From Pedobacter sp. (GTDB lineage: Bacteria; Bacteroidota; Bacteroidia; Sphingobacteriales; Sphingobacteriaceae): a stretch of DNA of 33,313 bases. Below are positions 9,005 through 18,143 of this stretch, piece after piece. Position 1 is the first letter of the stretch. Every line of letters starts with the position of its first letter. The stretch lies in assembly GCA_014377665.1 (NCBI GenBank), contig JACMPF010000227.1:1-33313 (forward strand), in the 5' to 3' direction. The translations under genes and the position numbers were made by a program. Under the pieces are notes generated by a model that was given only the letters and a program-made list of their open reading frames with translations, did no database searches and had not been told where the DNA came from.

Positions 9005-10906
9005 CTAATAAGCTCTTTGATTATTTCCTTCTTTCCAATTAATAAATGCTTTATTAACCACTTTATTTCCTCCAGGAGTGGGATAGTTTCCAGAGAAATA
9101 CCAGTCGCCCCTATGATTCGGACAAGCAACGTGTAGATTGTCCAGCGTCTGATAGATAACCTTCACTTCTGCCTTTATATTATCTGGAGTAATAATTTTA
9201 GTAATTTGAGCAGAAATTTCTTCCTGGGTAAAGGGACGATAAATATCCTTTACATGGTTTACAATATCTTCTTTAGGCAGCAAAAGTGAAGCTTTACATT
9301 TCTGGTAAACCTCTTCAATGATATTCTCGAGGCCTCTCACTTTCAACAACTGTATTGCGGCCTCAAATGCAACAAACTGTCCCATTTTCGACATATCAAT
9401 ACCATAGCAGTCGGGATAGCGAATCTGAGGTGCGGACGATACAATAATGATTCTTTTAGGGTGTAACCTGTCAATGATCTTGATGATACTTTGCTTAAGC
9501 GTAGTTCCTCTAACGATTGAATCGTCAACTGCAACCAACGTATCGGTGTCATTTTTGATCACACCATATGTGGTATCGTAAACATGCGCCACCATGTCCT
9601 GTCTGTCTGCATCCTGAGTGATAAAAGTTCTAAGTTTCACATCTTTGATCGCAAGTTTCTCCACCCTTGGATTCATAGAAAGCAATTCGTCAAGTTGTTC
9701 ATCAGTTAAAATATCCCTTCTATGAAGTAGGGTATCCTTTTGAACTTGTCTTATGTAATTATGTAAACCCTCAACCATCCCATAGAATGAAACTTCTGCA
9801 GTATTTGGAATGAACGAAAAAACGGTATTTTTTAAATCGGCACTAACGGCATCAAGAATTTGCTTGCATAGTAATGCTCCTAAATGTTTACGCTCTTTAT
9901 AGATTTCAGCATCACTTCCTCTGGAAAAATAAATCCGCTCAAATGAACAAGCTCGTTTCTCCTGAGGTTCTCGGAAAATCTCTTGAGTAACGGTGCCGTT
10001 TTTCTTAACTATCAAAGCATGACCCGGTTGAATCTCTTTGACATCTCTAAATGGAATGTTAAAAGCAGTTTGAATCGCTGGCCTTTCAGACGCAGCTACA
10101 ACGATTTCGTCATCCTGATAATAGAATGCAGGTCTAATTCCAGATGGATCTCTTAATACGAAAGCGTCTCCATTTCCAACAATTCCCGAAATCGCATAAC
10201 CGCCATCCCAATTCTTTGCAGATCGCTTTAGTATCGTAGCAATATCAAGGTTATCAGAAATTTTATGTGTGATCTCTACGTTGTCAAGACCCTCCTTTTT
10301 ATATTCATCAAACAAAGACTGATTCTCATCATCAAGAAAGTGCCCTATCTTTTCCAAGACAGTAACCGTATCTGCCTGTTCTTTAGGGTGCTGACCTAAC
10401 TCATAAAGCTGCTCTAACAGCTCATCAACATTCGTCATGTTGAAGTTTCCGGCAATAACGAGGTTACGGGTCATCCAGTTATTCTGACGAAGAAATGGAT
10501 GGCAATTCTCAATACTATTCTGGCCATGTGTTCCATAGCGTAAATGTCCTAATAACACCTCGCCAATAAAACTCACATTTGCCTTTAACCAAGCAGCATC
10601 CTGCATCAATTCAGGAGTATCATTTTGAATTCCTACAAACTTATTTTGAACATATCCAAAAATATCAGCCACTGCATTTTGAGCCATTGAGCGGTATCTG
10701 CTGATGTATCTGTGACCTGGCTTCATATCCAGTTTAATGGTTGCAATGCCAGCGCCGTCTTGCCCACGGTTATGCTGCTTTTCCATCAAAAGATAAAGCT
10801 TGTTTAGACCGTAAAGTGCTGTTCCATACTTTTCCTGGTAATATGAAAGGGGCTTAAGAAGCCTAATGAAGGCTATACCACATTCATGTTTTATCGAGTC
10901 ACTCAT
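9005..10906 (-). CDS. Long amidophosphoribosyltransferase (PurF paralogue)
   Basis: A 633-residue two-domain protein: an N-terminal class II glutamine amidotransferase and a PRPP-dependent phosphoribosyltransferase. PurF makes phosphoribosylamine, the first purine intermediate. The expected nucleophile Cys9 lies in KHECGIAF, so eight residues must be removed to free it. Other glutaminase motifs are HNRGQDGAG (45-53) and GHLRYGTHG (120-128). The usual HNGN oxyanion motif reads GNFN (153-156). The PRPP loop VDDSIVRGTT is intact (460-469). It is about 130 residues longer than E. coli PurF, with a changed region at 345-440 and a C-terminal extension. Proteins of this long type occur across Bacteroidota beside ordinary PurF. 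Start: ATG at 10906; the upstream TTG at 10927 is rejected because it overlaps the promoter element. Confidence 0.85.
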   Translation of the reverse strand: MSDSIKHECGIAFIRLLKPLSYYQEKYGTALYGLNKLYLLMEKQHNRGQDGAGIATIKLDMKPGHRYISRYRSMAQNAVADIFGYVQNKFVGIQNDTPELMQDAAWLKANVSFIGEVLLGHLRYGTHGQNSIENCHPFLRQNNWMTRNLVIAGNFNMTNVDELLEQLYELGQHPKEQADTVTVLEKIGHFLDDENQSLFDEYKKEGLDNVEITHKISDNLDIATILKRSAKNWDGGYAISGIVGNGDAFVLRDPSGIRPAFYYQDDEIVVAASERPAIQTAFNIPFRDVKEIQPGHALIVKKNGTVTQEIFREPQEKRACSFERIYFSRGSDAEIYKERKHLGALLCKQILDAVSADLKNTVFSFIPNTAEVSFYGMVEGLHNYIRQVQKDTLLHRRDILTDEQLDELLSMNPRVEKLAIKDVKLRTFITQDADRQDMVAHVYDTTYGVIKNDTDTLVAVDDSIVRGTTLKQSIIKIIDRLHPKRIIIVSSAPQIRYPDCYGIDMSKMGQFVAFEAAIQLLKVRGLENIIEEVYQKCKASLLLPKEDIVNHVKDIYRPFTQEEISAQITKIITPDNIKAEVKVIYQTLDNLHVACPNHRGDWYFSGNYPTPGGNKVVNKAFINWKEGNNQRAY

Positions 10907-10924
10907 GGTTTGTCGTTTGAGCCG

Positions 10925-10932
10925 CAAATCTA
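10925..10932 (-). promoter_or_regulatory. Candidate -7 promoter element for the PurF-like gene
   Basis: The minus strand reads TAGATTTG followed by C, an exact TAnnTTTG match, 18 bases before the ATG at 10906. The nine bases TAGATTTGC are identical to the promoter element of the SDR gene at 20912-20919. A clear TTG -33 box is not seen. Confidence 0.55.
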
Positions 10933-10995
10933 GAGTTAATAATAATCAGAACCTAGAAAGAAATACAATATCTGAGTCAGATTAAGGTTACAATA

Positions 10996-11829
10996 TTACT
11001 GTTTCTTAAGGTCGATATGCTTACAGAATATCTGATCATCAAAAAACACTGAAGCATGCTCATCAAATACATGATGGTCACCGGTAGTATAAAAACTACG
11101 CTTAGCATCAATAGTAAGTAATTCCTTAATCTCGATATGATGGTCAAGGTACCTCTCTAGGCTGCTTGAAACAATATCTCCCTGTCCGACTAAAAGAATT
11201 TTATTAGGCAAAATCTGCTTTATTTTAGGAATGAGTAGTGGATAATGCGTGCAAGCTAGAAGTATCGTATCTATCTTAGGATTCTGATCCAATAATTCCG
11301 CTAAATATTTCTCAACAAAGAAATCGGCACCCGGAGTCAAATGTTCATTATTCTCGACCAGAGGTACCCACATCGGACAGCTTTGTTGGTAAACAGATAC
11401 TTCCGGAAAGTATTTATTGATCTCCAATAAATAGGATTCCGAATTAACAGTTCCGCGCGTTCCCATAACCCCTATTATTTTTGATTCGGTAAAATCGCCA
11501 ATTACTTCCGCGGTCGGTCTTATAACTCCAAGAACGCGGTGGGTAGGATATTTAACTGGAAGCACTTTTTGCTGAATGGTACGTAACGCTTTTGCCGAGG
11601 CGGTATTGCAGGCTAATATCACTAGTTGGCAGCCTTCCGAGAACAACCACTCCACGCATTCTAATGTATATTGGTAAATGGCTTCGAAGGAATTATCGCC
11701 ATAGGGTGCACGTGCATTGTCTCCAAGGTAAATATAATCGTACTGAGGCAAACGTTCTGCAATTGACTTGAAGACAGTTAAACCGCCGTAGCCGGAATCA
11801 AAAATACCTATAGGATGCTTATTTGTCAT
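10996..11829 (-). CDS. murI: Glutamate racemase
   Basis: Interconverts L- and D-glutamate to supply D-Glu for peptidoglycan, in the cytoplasm. The protein is 277 residues from the ATG at 11829. Family motifs are GIFDSGYGGLTV (8-19), the first catalytic cysteine in LACNTASA (Cys74) and the second in LACTHYPLL (Cys193), an intact cysteine pair. A GTG at 11859 extends the frame by ten codons, but that stretch lies inside the terminator hairpin of the preceding gene, so the ATG is preferred. No TAnnTTTG element lies between the ompH terminator and this start, so expression may depend on read-through from the envelope cluster or on an unrecognised promoter. Confidence 0.96.
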   Translation of the reverse strand: MTNKHPIGIFDSGYGGLTVFKSIAERLPQYDYIYLGDNARAPYGDNSFEAIYQYTLECVEWLFSEGCQLVILACNTASAKALRTIQQKVLPVKYPTHRVLGVIRPTAEVIGDFTESKIIGVMGTRGTVNSESYLLEINKYFPEVSVYQQSCPMWVPLVENNEHLTPGADFFVEKYLAELLDQNPKIDTILLACTHYPLLIPKIKQILPNKILLVGQGDIVSSSLERYLDHHIEIKELLTIDAKRSFYTTGDHHVFDEHASVFFDDQIFCKHIDLKKQ

Positions 11830-11834
11830 TGCAC

Positions 11835-11869
11835 AAAAAACGGGATTGAGCTCTATCACCCAATCCCGT
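11835..11869 (-). terminator. Intrinsic terminator after ompH, abutting murI
   Basis: On the minus strand ACGGGATTG (11869-11861) pairs perfectly with CAATCCCGT (11848-11840), with a 12-base loop, followed by six T residues (11840-11835). It begins 47 bases after the ompH stop and ends 5 bases before the murI ATG. Confidence 0.9.
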
Positions 11870-11916
11870 AATTTAAATAATTTAGCTCAGATAACTCTAA
11901 TTGTTCTATTGCCTTA

Positions 11917-12480
11917 TTATTTTTTAGGCGCAGCAGCTGACGGTGCAGTAGCTGAAATGCCCAATTTAGTTTTCACTAAAGCCGTGATGTCCTCACCACC
12001 ATCAAAATATACCATTGCTGAATTTGCAGTATCGAATACATAAGCATATCCTTTTTCTTTAGAGATAGCTTTAATAGCCGCATCAGCTTTGATACGGATC
12101 GGATTGAAAACCTCTGTATTTTTTTGTTCCAATTCCTGCTGAGCTTTAGCTTTCGCATCATTGATACGTTTCTCTAAATCCTGAAGCTCAACACCGGCAC
12201 TCTGTAATTCTTTACCAATTACTTCTTTGTTCGCCTCACTCATTGTTTTTTGTTTCGCTTCAGCAGCGGACATTTTCGTTTGGTACTCAGCAATCATTTT
12301 CTCGATCTCCGTTTGTTTTGTTTTGGTTAGCGCTTCTAAGGTAGTTTGGCCAGTCTTAAATTCAGGCATTGCCTCAATGATCATTGCTGAGTTTAAGTGT
12401 GCCAGTTTTTGTTGTGCATTTGCAATGTTAGCAGTAAACAATAATCCTGCTACAAAAAATGCGTTCATTAACTTTCTCAT
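11917..12480 (-). CDS. OmpH/Skp-family periplasmic chaperone
   Basis: A 187-residue exported protein. The signal peptide is the first 22 residues, with a cleavage site after ANA. The mature protein starts KLAHLNSAMIIEAMPEF, the OmpH/Skp N-terminal strand, followed by a long Lys/Glu/Gln-rich coiled coil (about 45-125) and a C-terminal strand FDTANSAMVYFDGGEDIT. Skp trimers hold unfolded outer-membrane proteins on their way to the BAM complex. It is the last gene of the bamA cluster, preceded by a second, diverged copy and followed by a terminator. The tail is Ala/Pro-rich (SATAPSAAAPKK). Confidence 0.92.
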   Translation of the reverse strand: MRKLMNAFFVAGLLFTANIANAQQKLAHLNSAMIIEAMPEFKTGQTTLEALTKTKQTEIEKMIAEYQTKMSAAEAKQKTMSEANKEVIGKELQSAGVELQDLEKRINDAKAKAQQELEQKNTEVFNPIRIKADAAIKAISKEKGYAYVFDTANSAMVYFDGGEDITALVKTKLGISATAPSAAAPKK

Positions 12481-12524
12481 CTCTATTCTTCTTGTTAGTT
12501 GTTTGTAATTTACTTATTTGTGTA

Positions 12525-13055
12525 TTATTTAAGAATTGCACCTGGTTTGTAACCCAATCTTGTGATTACTTCGTTGCTCACATCATAATTACTACTCGCG
12601 TAGATCATCATTGTAGCTTCACTGCTTTTATCAAAAATAAAATCATAGAACTTAGCTTTGGCAACTTCGCCTATAGCTTTCGTAACTTTATCTTGAATCG
12701 GACTTAATAATTTACTTCTGTTTTGGAAAAGCTCTCCATCAGGACCAAAGATTCTACGTTGAAAATCCTTTGCGTCTTTCTCTTTCTCAATGATCTCATT
12801 TTCTCTTCTTTTGCGCATGTCTGCAGTAAGCAATACTTGATCTGCCTGATAAGCTTTATACATCTTGTCGATGTCTGTGAAATTCTTATCAACTTGTTGT
12901 TGCCATTGTTCTGACAATACGTTTAATTGATTCAATGATGATTTATATTCTGGCAAATGCTTTAGTATATATTCTGTATCAACATACGCAAATTTCTGAG
13001 CAAAAGATACGAATCCTGTAAACATTAGAACGCATATTAAAATGTATTTTTTCAT
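12525..13055 (-). CDS. OmpH/Skp-family periplasmic chaperone (second copy)
   Basis: A 176-residue exported protein with a 19-residue signal peptide ending SFAQ. The mature N-terminus KFAYVDTEYILKHLPEY is the classic OmpH motif. A coiled-coil arm follows (about 40-120), then a C-terminal strand with DFIFDKSSEATMMIYASSNYDVS. It lies 28 bases downstream of bamA and 44 bases upstream of the other OmpH gene, so the pair is co-transcribed with bamA. The two copies share architecture but are clearly diverged, which argues for an old duplication with separate roles rather than a recent one. Confidence 0.93.
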   Translation of the reverse strand: MKKYILICVLMFTGFVSFAQKFAYVDTEYILKHLPEYKSSLNQLNVLSEQWQQQVDKNFTDIDKMYKAYQADQVLLTADMRKRRENEIIEKEKDAKDFQRRIFGPDGELFQNRSKLLSPIQDKVTKAIGEVAKAKFYDFIFDKSSEATMMIYASSNYDVSNEVITRLGYKPGAILK

Positions 13056-13083
13056 TTTATAATATTTAATGTCGTATCAACTC

Positions 13084-15630
13084 TTAATTAAATCCACCCA
13101 GCTGTTGAGCAATACTGAAGTGAAACTGGCCTTTATTCGCATCTGGCAAACCAGGAATCTTATCAAATCCGTAACCATAATCAATTCCTAATAAGCCAAA
13201 TATCGGCAAATATATTTTTGCTCCTACACCAACTGAACGTCTGATGTTGAAAGGATTGAAATCACTAAACTTATTCCAGGTATTACCACCCTCACCAAAC
13301 GCAACAACAAAGGCCGTTGCAGATTGAGTGGCGATGACAGGATACCTCAACTCTATAACATACTTGTTGAAGATCGGACTTCCTGAGTTCTGTGCAATGC
13401 TTGGATTAGAACCCACCGGTATAACCGTATTGTTTGCATATCCTCGCATAGCGATCAGCTCTGATCCTTGCAGGAAGTCAAATCCCTGCATACCGTCACC
13501 TCCCAATTTAAATCTTTCAAAGGCCGACTGCCCAACCGCCTGGTTATATAATCCCAGGAAACCGAATTGCGCCTGTGCTTTAATTACAAACTTACCCGCC
13601 AACCTCTGGTACCACTGAGACTCAAACTTCCACTTGTGGTACTCCGTGAACTTATAACGCTGTTTATCTGATGCTGTTGCGTAGTTCAAATTATTTAATA
13701 ACGAATATGGGGGTGTCGCCTGAATGGTGAATCTAAAGATCGAACCATCAGTAGGAAAAATAGGACTATTTCTGGAATCCCGGCTGATCTCCTGCGTTAA
13801 GTTGAAGTTGTATGAAGTACCTGTGCTAAATAAATATCCAGGATAATTGTTCAATATATACTGTTGAGCGTTGATAGAGTGCGTTAACTGGAAATAGTTA
13901 TCGGGGAAATTCAAAACCCTACCAAGACTCACCGTAACGCCATTCAACCGAATTTTCTGGAATTTACTATTACCCCCAGACAATCCATTAGATTGCAGAG
14001 AGGTAAATGCACTCACCCCAAAGCTGACAGGCTTTTTACCGCCTAACCATGGCTCAGAAAAAGAGAAACTATATGACTGGTAGTATTTACCATTCGTCTG
14101 ACCTCTTAAGCTCAGCTTCTGTCCGTCTCCTTTCGGTAAAGGACGGTAAGCCGAAGCATTAAACAAATTTCTCAAAGAGAAGTTGTTAAATGTTAACCCC
14201 AAGGTTCCAATAATATTACCACCACCAAAACCACCTGACAGTTCGATTTGATCAGAAGGTTTCTCTTCCACTAAATATTGAATATCAACTGTACCGTCAG
14301 CGGCATTAGGTTTAACGTCAGGAACAGTCTTAGATTCATCGAAGTACCCAAGTTGACCAAGTTCTCTGATAGTACGTATTAACAATTCTTTAGAAAACTT
14401 CTCACCAGGTTTAGTTCGAACTTGTCTCATTGCCACCCTGTCGTGCGTAATGGTGTTTCCTTTAATACTGATTCTGTTGTTAGTGTACTGAGGACCTTCA
14501 GCAATACGCATTTCCAGCTCAACAGTATCATTGTAAATTTTAGTCTGAACTGGCTCAACGTTGAAAGTCAAATATCCATCGTTAAGATACAAGCTAGAAA
14601 CATCATCTCCTGCAGCAGAACCCTTTAATTTTTTATCCAGTTTTTCTTCACTAAATACCTCACCTTTCTCGATACCTAAGATCTTAACCAGGAGTTCGTC
14701 ATTATATTTTGCATTTCCAACCCAAGTAATGTTACCGAAGTAGTATTTGCGGCCTTCAAATACGTCTATGTCTATCCCGATGGACTTTTCATTGTAACGG
14801 TAAATGCTATCTTTTAATATGGCAGCATCGCGGTAACCACGTGAATGCATACCCGCAACCAGCTTAAGTTTATCTTCGTCGTATTTCTCTTTATTGAACT
14901 TACCAGAACCAAATACTTTATAGAAAGCCTGCTGTTTTGTTTTCTTTAAGAACTTACGAAGCTTTGCTGAAGAAAAATCCTTATTACCGGTAAAGTTGAT
15001 GTGATGAACCTTGACTTTATCACCTTTATTAACAAAGATCTGTAAAACCATCCCATTTTCTAGATTTGGATCCGGAACAATTTTATATTCCACAGAGGTA
15101 AAGAAATATCCTTTACCTAAAAGATACTTCTTTATGGTAGCTGTTGTGGCATTATAAAGGTTCTCATTAATAATTGCCTTGCCTTTTTTTTCGTTTATCT
15201 TTTCAAGAATATCTGTCTTTTGAGACTTACTTAAACCATTTAATTCGAACGTACTCAAACGGGGACGTTCAACTACTGCTATATCGAAGTAAACCGTATC
15301 CGCTTCGATTCTACTAATGTCTAATTTTATGTCGTCAAATAATCCTTGAGCCCAAAGTGCTTTAATAGCATTTGATGTTGCTTCACCTGGCAATGTAATG
15401 ACTTCACCTTTGATTAATTTCGACAGCGTTACAATAACATCTTTATCTATAAATTGAGTACCACTAATTGTAGTACCGCCAATAATATATTCTTTTGGGT
15501 TGAAATAATCAATATCTAGGCCATTAACTTTTAAGCTGGGCTGTGCAGGCGGTGTCTGAGGACGGGAGATTTGTGCCATTGTCGGTAACCCAATCAATAA
15601 CAGAAGTATAAGTTGATATATTCTTTTCAT
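13084..15630 (-). CDS. bamA: Outer-membrane assembly factor BamA
   Basis: An 848-residue Omp85 protein, the core of the BAM complex that folds beta-barrels into the outer membrane. It has a signal peptide ending about TMAQ (residue 19), an N-terminal Pro-rich linker, then several POTRA repeats filling about residues 40-470. The C-terminal 16-stranded barrel includes the FGGGNIIGTLGLTFNNFSLRN region and the conserved barrel motif AMRGY. It ends FHFSIAQQLGGFN, not in the terminal aromatic common in Proteobacteria. It lies between uppS (63-base gap) and the two Skp-like genes, an arrangement that couples barrel insertion with its chaperones. Confidence 0.96.
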   Translation of the reverse strand: MKRIYQLILLLLIGLPTMAQISRPQTPPAQPSLKVNGLDIDYFNPKEYIIGGTTISGTQFIDKDVIVTLSKLIKGEVITLPGEATSNAIKALWAQGLFDDIKLDISRIEADTVYFDIAVVERPRLSTFELNGLSKSQKTDILEKINEKKGKAIINENLYNATTATIKKYLLGKGYFFTSVEYKIVPDPNLENGMVLQIFVNKGDKVKVHHINFTGNKDFSSAKLRKFLKKTKQQAFYKVFGSGKFNKEKYDEDKLKLVAGMHSRGYRDAAILKDSIYRYNEKSIGIDIDVFEGRKYYFGNITWVGNAKYNDELLVKILGIEKGEVFSEEKLDKKLKGSAAGDDVSSLYLNDGYLTFNVEPVQTKIYNDTVELEMRIAEGPQYTNNRISIKGNTITHDRVAMRQVRTKPGEKFSKELLIRTIRELGQLGYFDESKTVPDVKPNAADGTVDIQYLVEEKPSDQIELSGGFGGGNIIGTLGLTFNNFSLRNLFNASAYRPLPKGDGQKLSLRGQTNGKYYQSYSFSFSEPWLGGKKPVSFGVSAFTSLQSNGLSGGNSKFQKIRLNGVTVSLGRVLNFPDNYFQLTHSINAQQYILNNYPGYLFSTGTSYNFNLTQEISRDSRNSPIFPTDGSIFRFTIQATPPYSLLNNLNYATASDKQRYKFTEYHKWKFESQWYQRLAGKFVIKAQAQFGFLGLYNQAVGQSAFERFKLGGDGMQGFDFLQGSELIAMRGYANNTVIPVGSNPSIAQNSGSPIFNKYVIELRYPVIATQSATAFVVAFGEGGNTWNKFSDFNPFNIRRSVGVGAKIYLPIFGLLGIDYGYGFDKIPGLPDANKGQFHFSIAQQLGGFN

Positions 15631-15693
15631 TTACAATCTAAAAATCGATGCTAAGTTAATTTAAACACATGTTAAAAAGTGTTAAAGTTAAAA

Positions 15694-16434
15694 TTAGTTC
15701 AATTGTTCACTAATTTTACCGAAGCGTCTTTCGCGCTTCTGGTAGTCTACAATAGCCTCAAAAAGGTTTTCTTGTCTAAAGTCTGGCCAAAGCGTATCTG
15801 TGAAATAAAATTCCGTATAAGCCATTTGCCAAAGCAAAAAATTGCTAATCCTGTGCTCTCCACTTGTGCGGATCATCAACTCCGGATCCGGCATATTTAT
15901 AGTCGTAAGCTGTGCGGCAAAATTCTCTTCATTGATATTTTCAACAGTAAGTTGTCCGTCCTGAATTTGTCTGGCAAGTTTTTTAGCAGCGTTAAGAATC
16001 TCCCATTTTGCACTGTAACTTAATGCTAATGTCAAGGTACATCTTGTATTAATGGCGGTCTTATCCATTGCACTCTTCAAATCATCAATACATTTTTGGG
16101 GAAGAGAGGCAATGTCACCTATCGCATTCAAACGGATATTATTTTTGGTAAGGGTAGGTGTTTCCTGATTGATGGTTGATATCAATAATTCCATTAAAGC
16201 GTTAACTTCTTCAATTGGTCTATTCCAGTTCTCTGTTGAAAAAGCATATACCGTGAGGTACTTGATGCCAATGTCTGCGCAGCCCTCCACAATATCCTTC
16301 ACCGATAGAACACCGGTTTCATGGCCGAAATGTCTTATTTTCCCTTGATTTTTAGCCCATCTGCCATTGCCATCCATTATGATAGCCACATGTTCCGGAA
16401 GACGCGTAAGGTCTATTTGTTCTTTGAATCCCAT
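15694..16434 (-). CDS. uppS: Undecaprenyl diphosphate synthase (isoprenyl transferase)
   Basis: A 246-residue cytoplasmic cis-prenyltransferase that condenses isopentenyl diphosphate with farnesyl diphosphate to make the lipid carrier for peptidoglycan and polysaccharides. Catalytic Asp21 lies in IMDGNGRWAK (19-28). Further signatures are RHFGHETG, YLTVYAFSTENWNR, and the C-terminal DPELMIRTSGEHRISNFLLW and TLWPDF. The length is standard. It lies 17 bases after porG and upstream of bamA in the envelope cluster. Confidence 0.97.
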   Translation of the reverse strand: MGFKEQIDLTRLPEHVAIIMDGNGRWAKNQGKIRHFGHETGVLSVKDIVEGCADIGIKYLTVYAFSTENWNRPIEEVNALMELLISTINQETPTLTKNNIRLNAIGDIASLPQKCIDDLKSAMDKTAINTRCTLTLALSYSAKWEILNAAKKLARQIQDGQLTVENINEENFAAQLTTINMPDPELMIRTSGEHRISNFLLWQMAYTEFYFTDTLWPDFRQENLFEAIVDYQKRERRFGKISEQLN

Positions 16435-16451
16435 TTACCGTGCAAATATGC

Positions 16452-17261
16452 CTAAAATGTATAACATTTTTGAGACAGAAAGGTAAAAGATATGCCAACA
16501 CCTACAAACATATAAGAATCTCTTTTTCTAAAGTCACCTCGCTGAGTGGCAGGAGTACCCACTCCACCAGGATCTGACAACATTGTTTTCACTGCGATTT
16601 CCTCACTAGTACCGGTGAAAGCAGTCATCGGATAACTGCCACTTACATCGTCAATATAATCAGTAAAAGCAGTTCTGTAGCCAACTTGGGTGAATAATCC
16701 CCAGTTATCCTTCAACCTAAATTTCGCCCCTACACCATAAGGAATAGCTAAAGCAAAATTACGGTAACTTCTATTTTGTCCCTCAGTCATGTAAAATCTT
16801 AGCCTATACCACTCGTTATCATCAGTAGCAGGATCACGATAAACACCTTTCGGACTAAAAAATAAAAGCCCTATTCCCGTAAATATGTAAGGAGTGAATC
16901 CTTTCGTGCCTCCACCGGCGAAATATTCAAGGAAGTTAAACTCCACCTGCAGGCTAAGCTCATGTAAATCGCTGTTGAAGTTTAAGCCTCGCGTCCTGAA
17001 TTGTTCATTATTGCTTTTTAGATCGTCAGCTTTAATCCGTCCATAGTTGTAATGTACACCAATAGCCCAGTATGGATCCAGGTTTCCCTTAAGATAGGCG
17101 CCTGCAGATATCCCACTTATCTTGAAATTATTATCCTGATTTAAATCCCCAATATACCCGGCACCTCCTGACCCAACGCCTATTTCAAGAACCTGCGCAT
17201 GTAAGCCAGAAGCTATCCCCGTAGAGATAAAAAGTATGAATAGTCGAACTTTATATGACAT
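16452..17261 (-). CDS. porG: DUF6089 / PorG-like outer-membrane barrel protein
   Basis: A 269-residue exported protein with a signal peptide of about 22 residues (ending LHAQ) and alternating beta-strand sequence rich in Gly and aromatic residues, ending LSQKCYTF. The opening EIGVGSGGAGYIGDLNQ followed by GAYLKGNLDPYWAIG is typical of the DUF6089 family that includes PorG, an outer-membrane component of type IX secretion associated with the PorK/PorN ring. The conserved position between nadK and uppS supports the call. Its ATG directly follows the nadK stop (TAGATG), so translation is probably coupled. Confidence 0.82.
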   Translation of the reverse strand: MSYKVRLFILFISTGIASGLHAQVLEIGVGSGGAGYIGDLNQDNNFKISGISAGAYLKGNLDPYWAIGVHYNYGRIKADDLKSNNEQFRTRGLNFNSDLHELSLQVEFNFLEYFAGGGTKGFTPYIFTGIGLLFFSPKGVYRDPATDDNEWYRLRFYMTEGQNRSYRNFALAIPYGVGAKFRLKDNWGLFTQVGYRTAFTDYIDDVSGSYPMTAFTGTSEEIAVKTMLSDPGGVGTPATQRGDFRKRDSYMFVGVGISFTFLSQKCYTF

Positions 17262-18140
17262 CTAGTAATTCCGGGTATCTATTCCCCAAAGTAATTTGTT
17301 CCTTAATGTTGTTAGATAGCTTTCATTATTCAAACGAATTAAATTTACATGAAATGCAGCTTTATTTAAAGTTATTTTAACTGACCTATTTACGGTCTCT
17401 GTCCTCGAGTCACATGAAACCAGAAACTTGGAACTCCTCGCCTCTATTTCAAAAGTCAGGGACACATCATCAGGGATAATTAGAGGTCTTACATTTAAAT
17501 TATGAGGCGCAATCGGCGTAATCACAAAATTTTGTGAGCTTGGAAATATAATAGGCCCCCCGCAACTTAGTGAATATGCTGTGGAACCGGTCGGAGTAGC
17601 GATGATTAAACCATCTGCCCAATAAGAGTTCACAAATTCATCGTTCATATACGCATGAATAAGCATCATCGCCGAATTATCTCTTCTATGAATAGTGATA
17701 TCATTCAGCGCGAAGTTCTCGTCTCCAAAAAGTCGTTGCGTTGAGTTTATACTAATTAAAGTCCGCTTATCAAGTGTATAACTCTTGTTCTGTATTGCCT
17801 CAATGGCAAGTTTGATTTCGTCCTTATTGATACTGGCAAGAAAGCCCAGGCGACCAAAGTTGATCCCTATAACAGGAACACCAGAATCCCGTACTAGCGC
17901 AAGGGTATCCAGTAAAGTCCCATCTCCCCCCAAACTGATCAAGACATCTGCCTTTCCCCTTAGCTCTTCATGTGTCTCAAATGTGATAACATTTTGAGGG
18001 AGTTTAATCCTTTCGTTTATAAAATCAAAATACTTTTTATATACGAATACAGGCGTATCATAATGTTGCAAAACATTGAATACTTCCTGAACGTATGGTA
18101 AAACACTGTTATTGAATTCCCTGCCGTAAATCGCAATCAT
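17262..18140 (-). CDS. nadK: NAD kinase
   Basis: Phosphorylates NAD to NADP in the cytoplasm. The protein is 292 residues from the ATG at 18140; the TTG one codon upstream is not preferred. The motif GGDGT (71-75, catalytic Asp73) is followed by the GINFGRLGFLA region. Later come the NDITIHR segment and DGLIIATPTGSTAYSLSCGGPI, the standard NAD/diacylglycerol-kinase-like fold signatures. It sits three bases after the CBS-domain gene and directly before porG, a conserved Bacteroidota arrangement whose functional logic is unclear. Confidence 0.97.
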   Translation of the reverse strand: MIAIYGREFNNSVLPYVQEVFNVLQHYDTPVFVYKKYFDFINERIKLPQNVITFETHEELRGKADVLISLGGDGTLLDTLALVRDSGVPVIGINFGRLGFLASINKDEIKLAIEAIQNKSYTLDKRTLISINSTQRLFGDENFALNDITIHRRDNSAMMLIHAYMNDEFVNSYWADGLIIATPTGSTAYSLSCGGPIIFPSSQNFVITPIAPHNLNVRPLIIPDDVSLTFEIEARSSKFLVSCDSRTETVNRSVKITLNKAAFHVNLIRLNNESYLTTLRNKLLWGIDTRNY

Positions 18141-18143
18141 CAA

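Noticed and set aside
11830..11859. GTG start of murI at 11859
   Set aside because: The extra ten codons lie within the terminator hairpin of the ompH gene and have no family similarity; ATG 11829 starts just before GIFDSGYGG.
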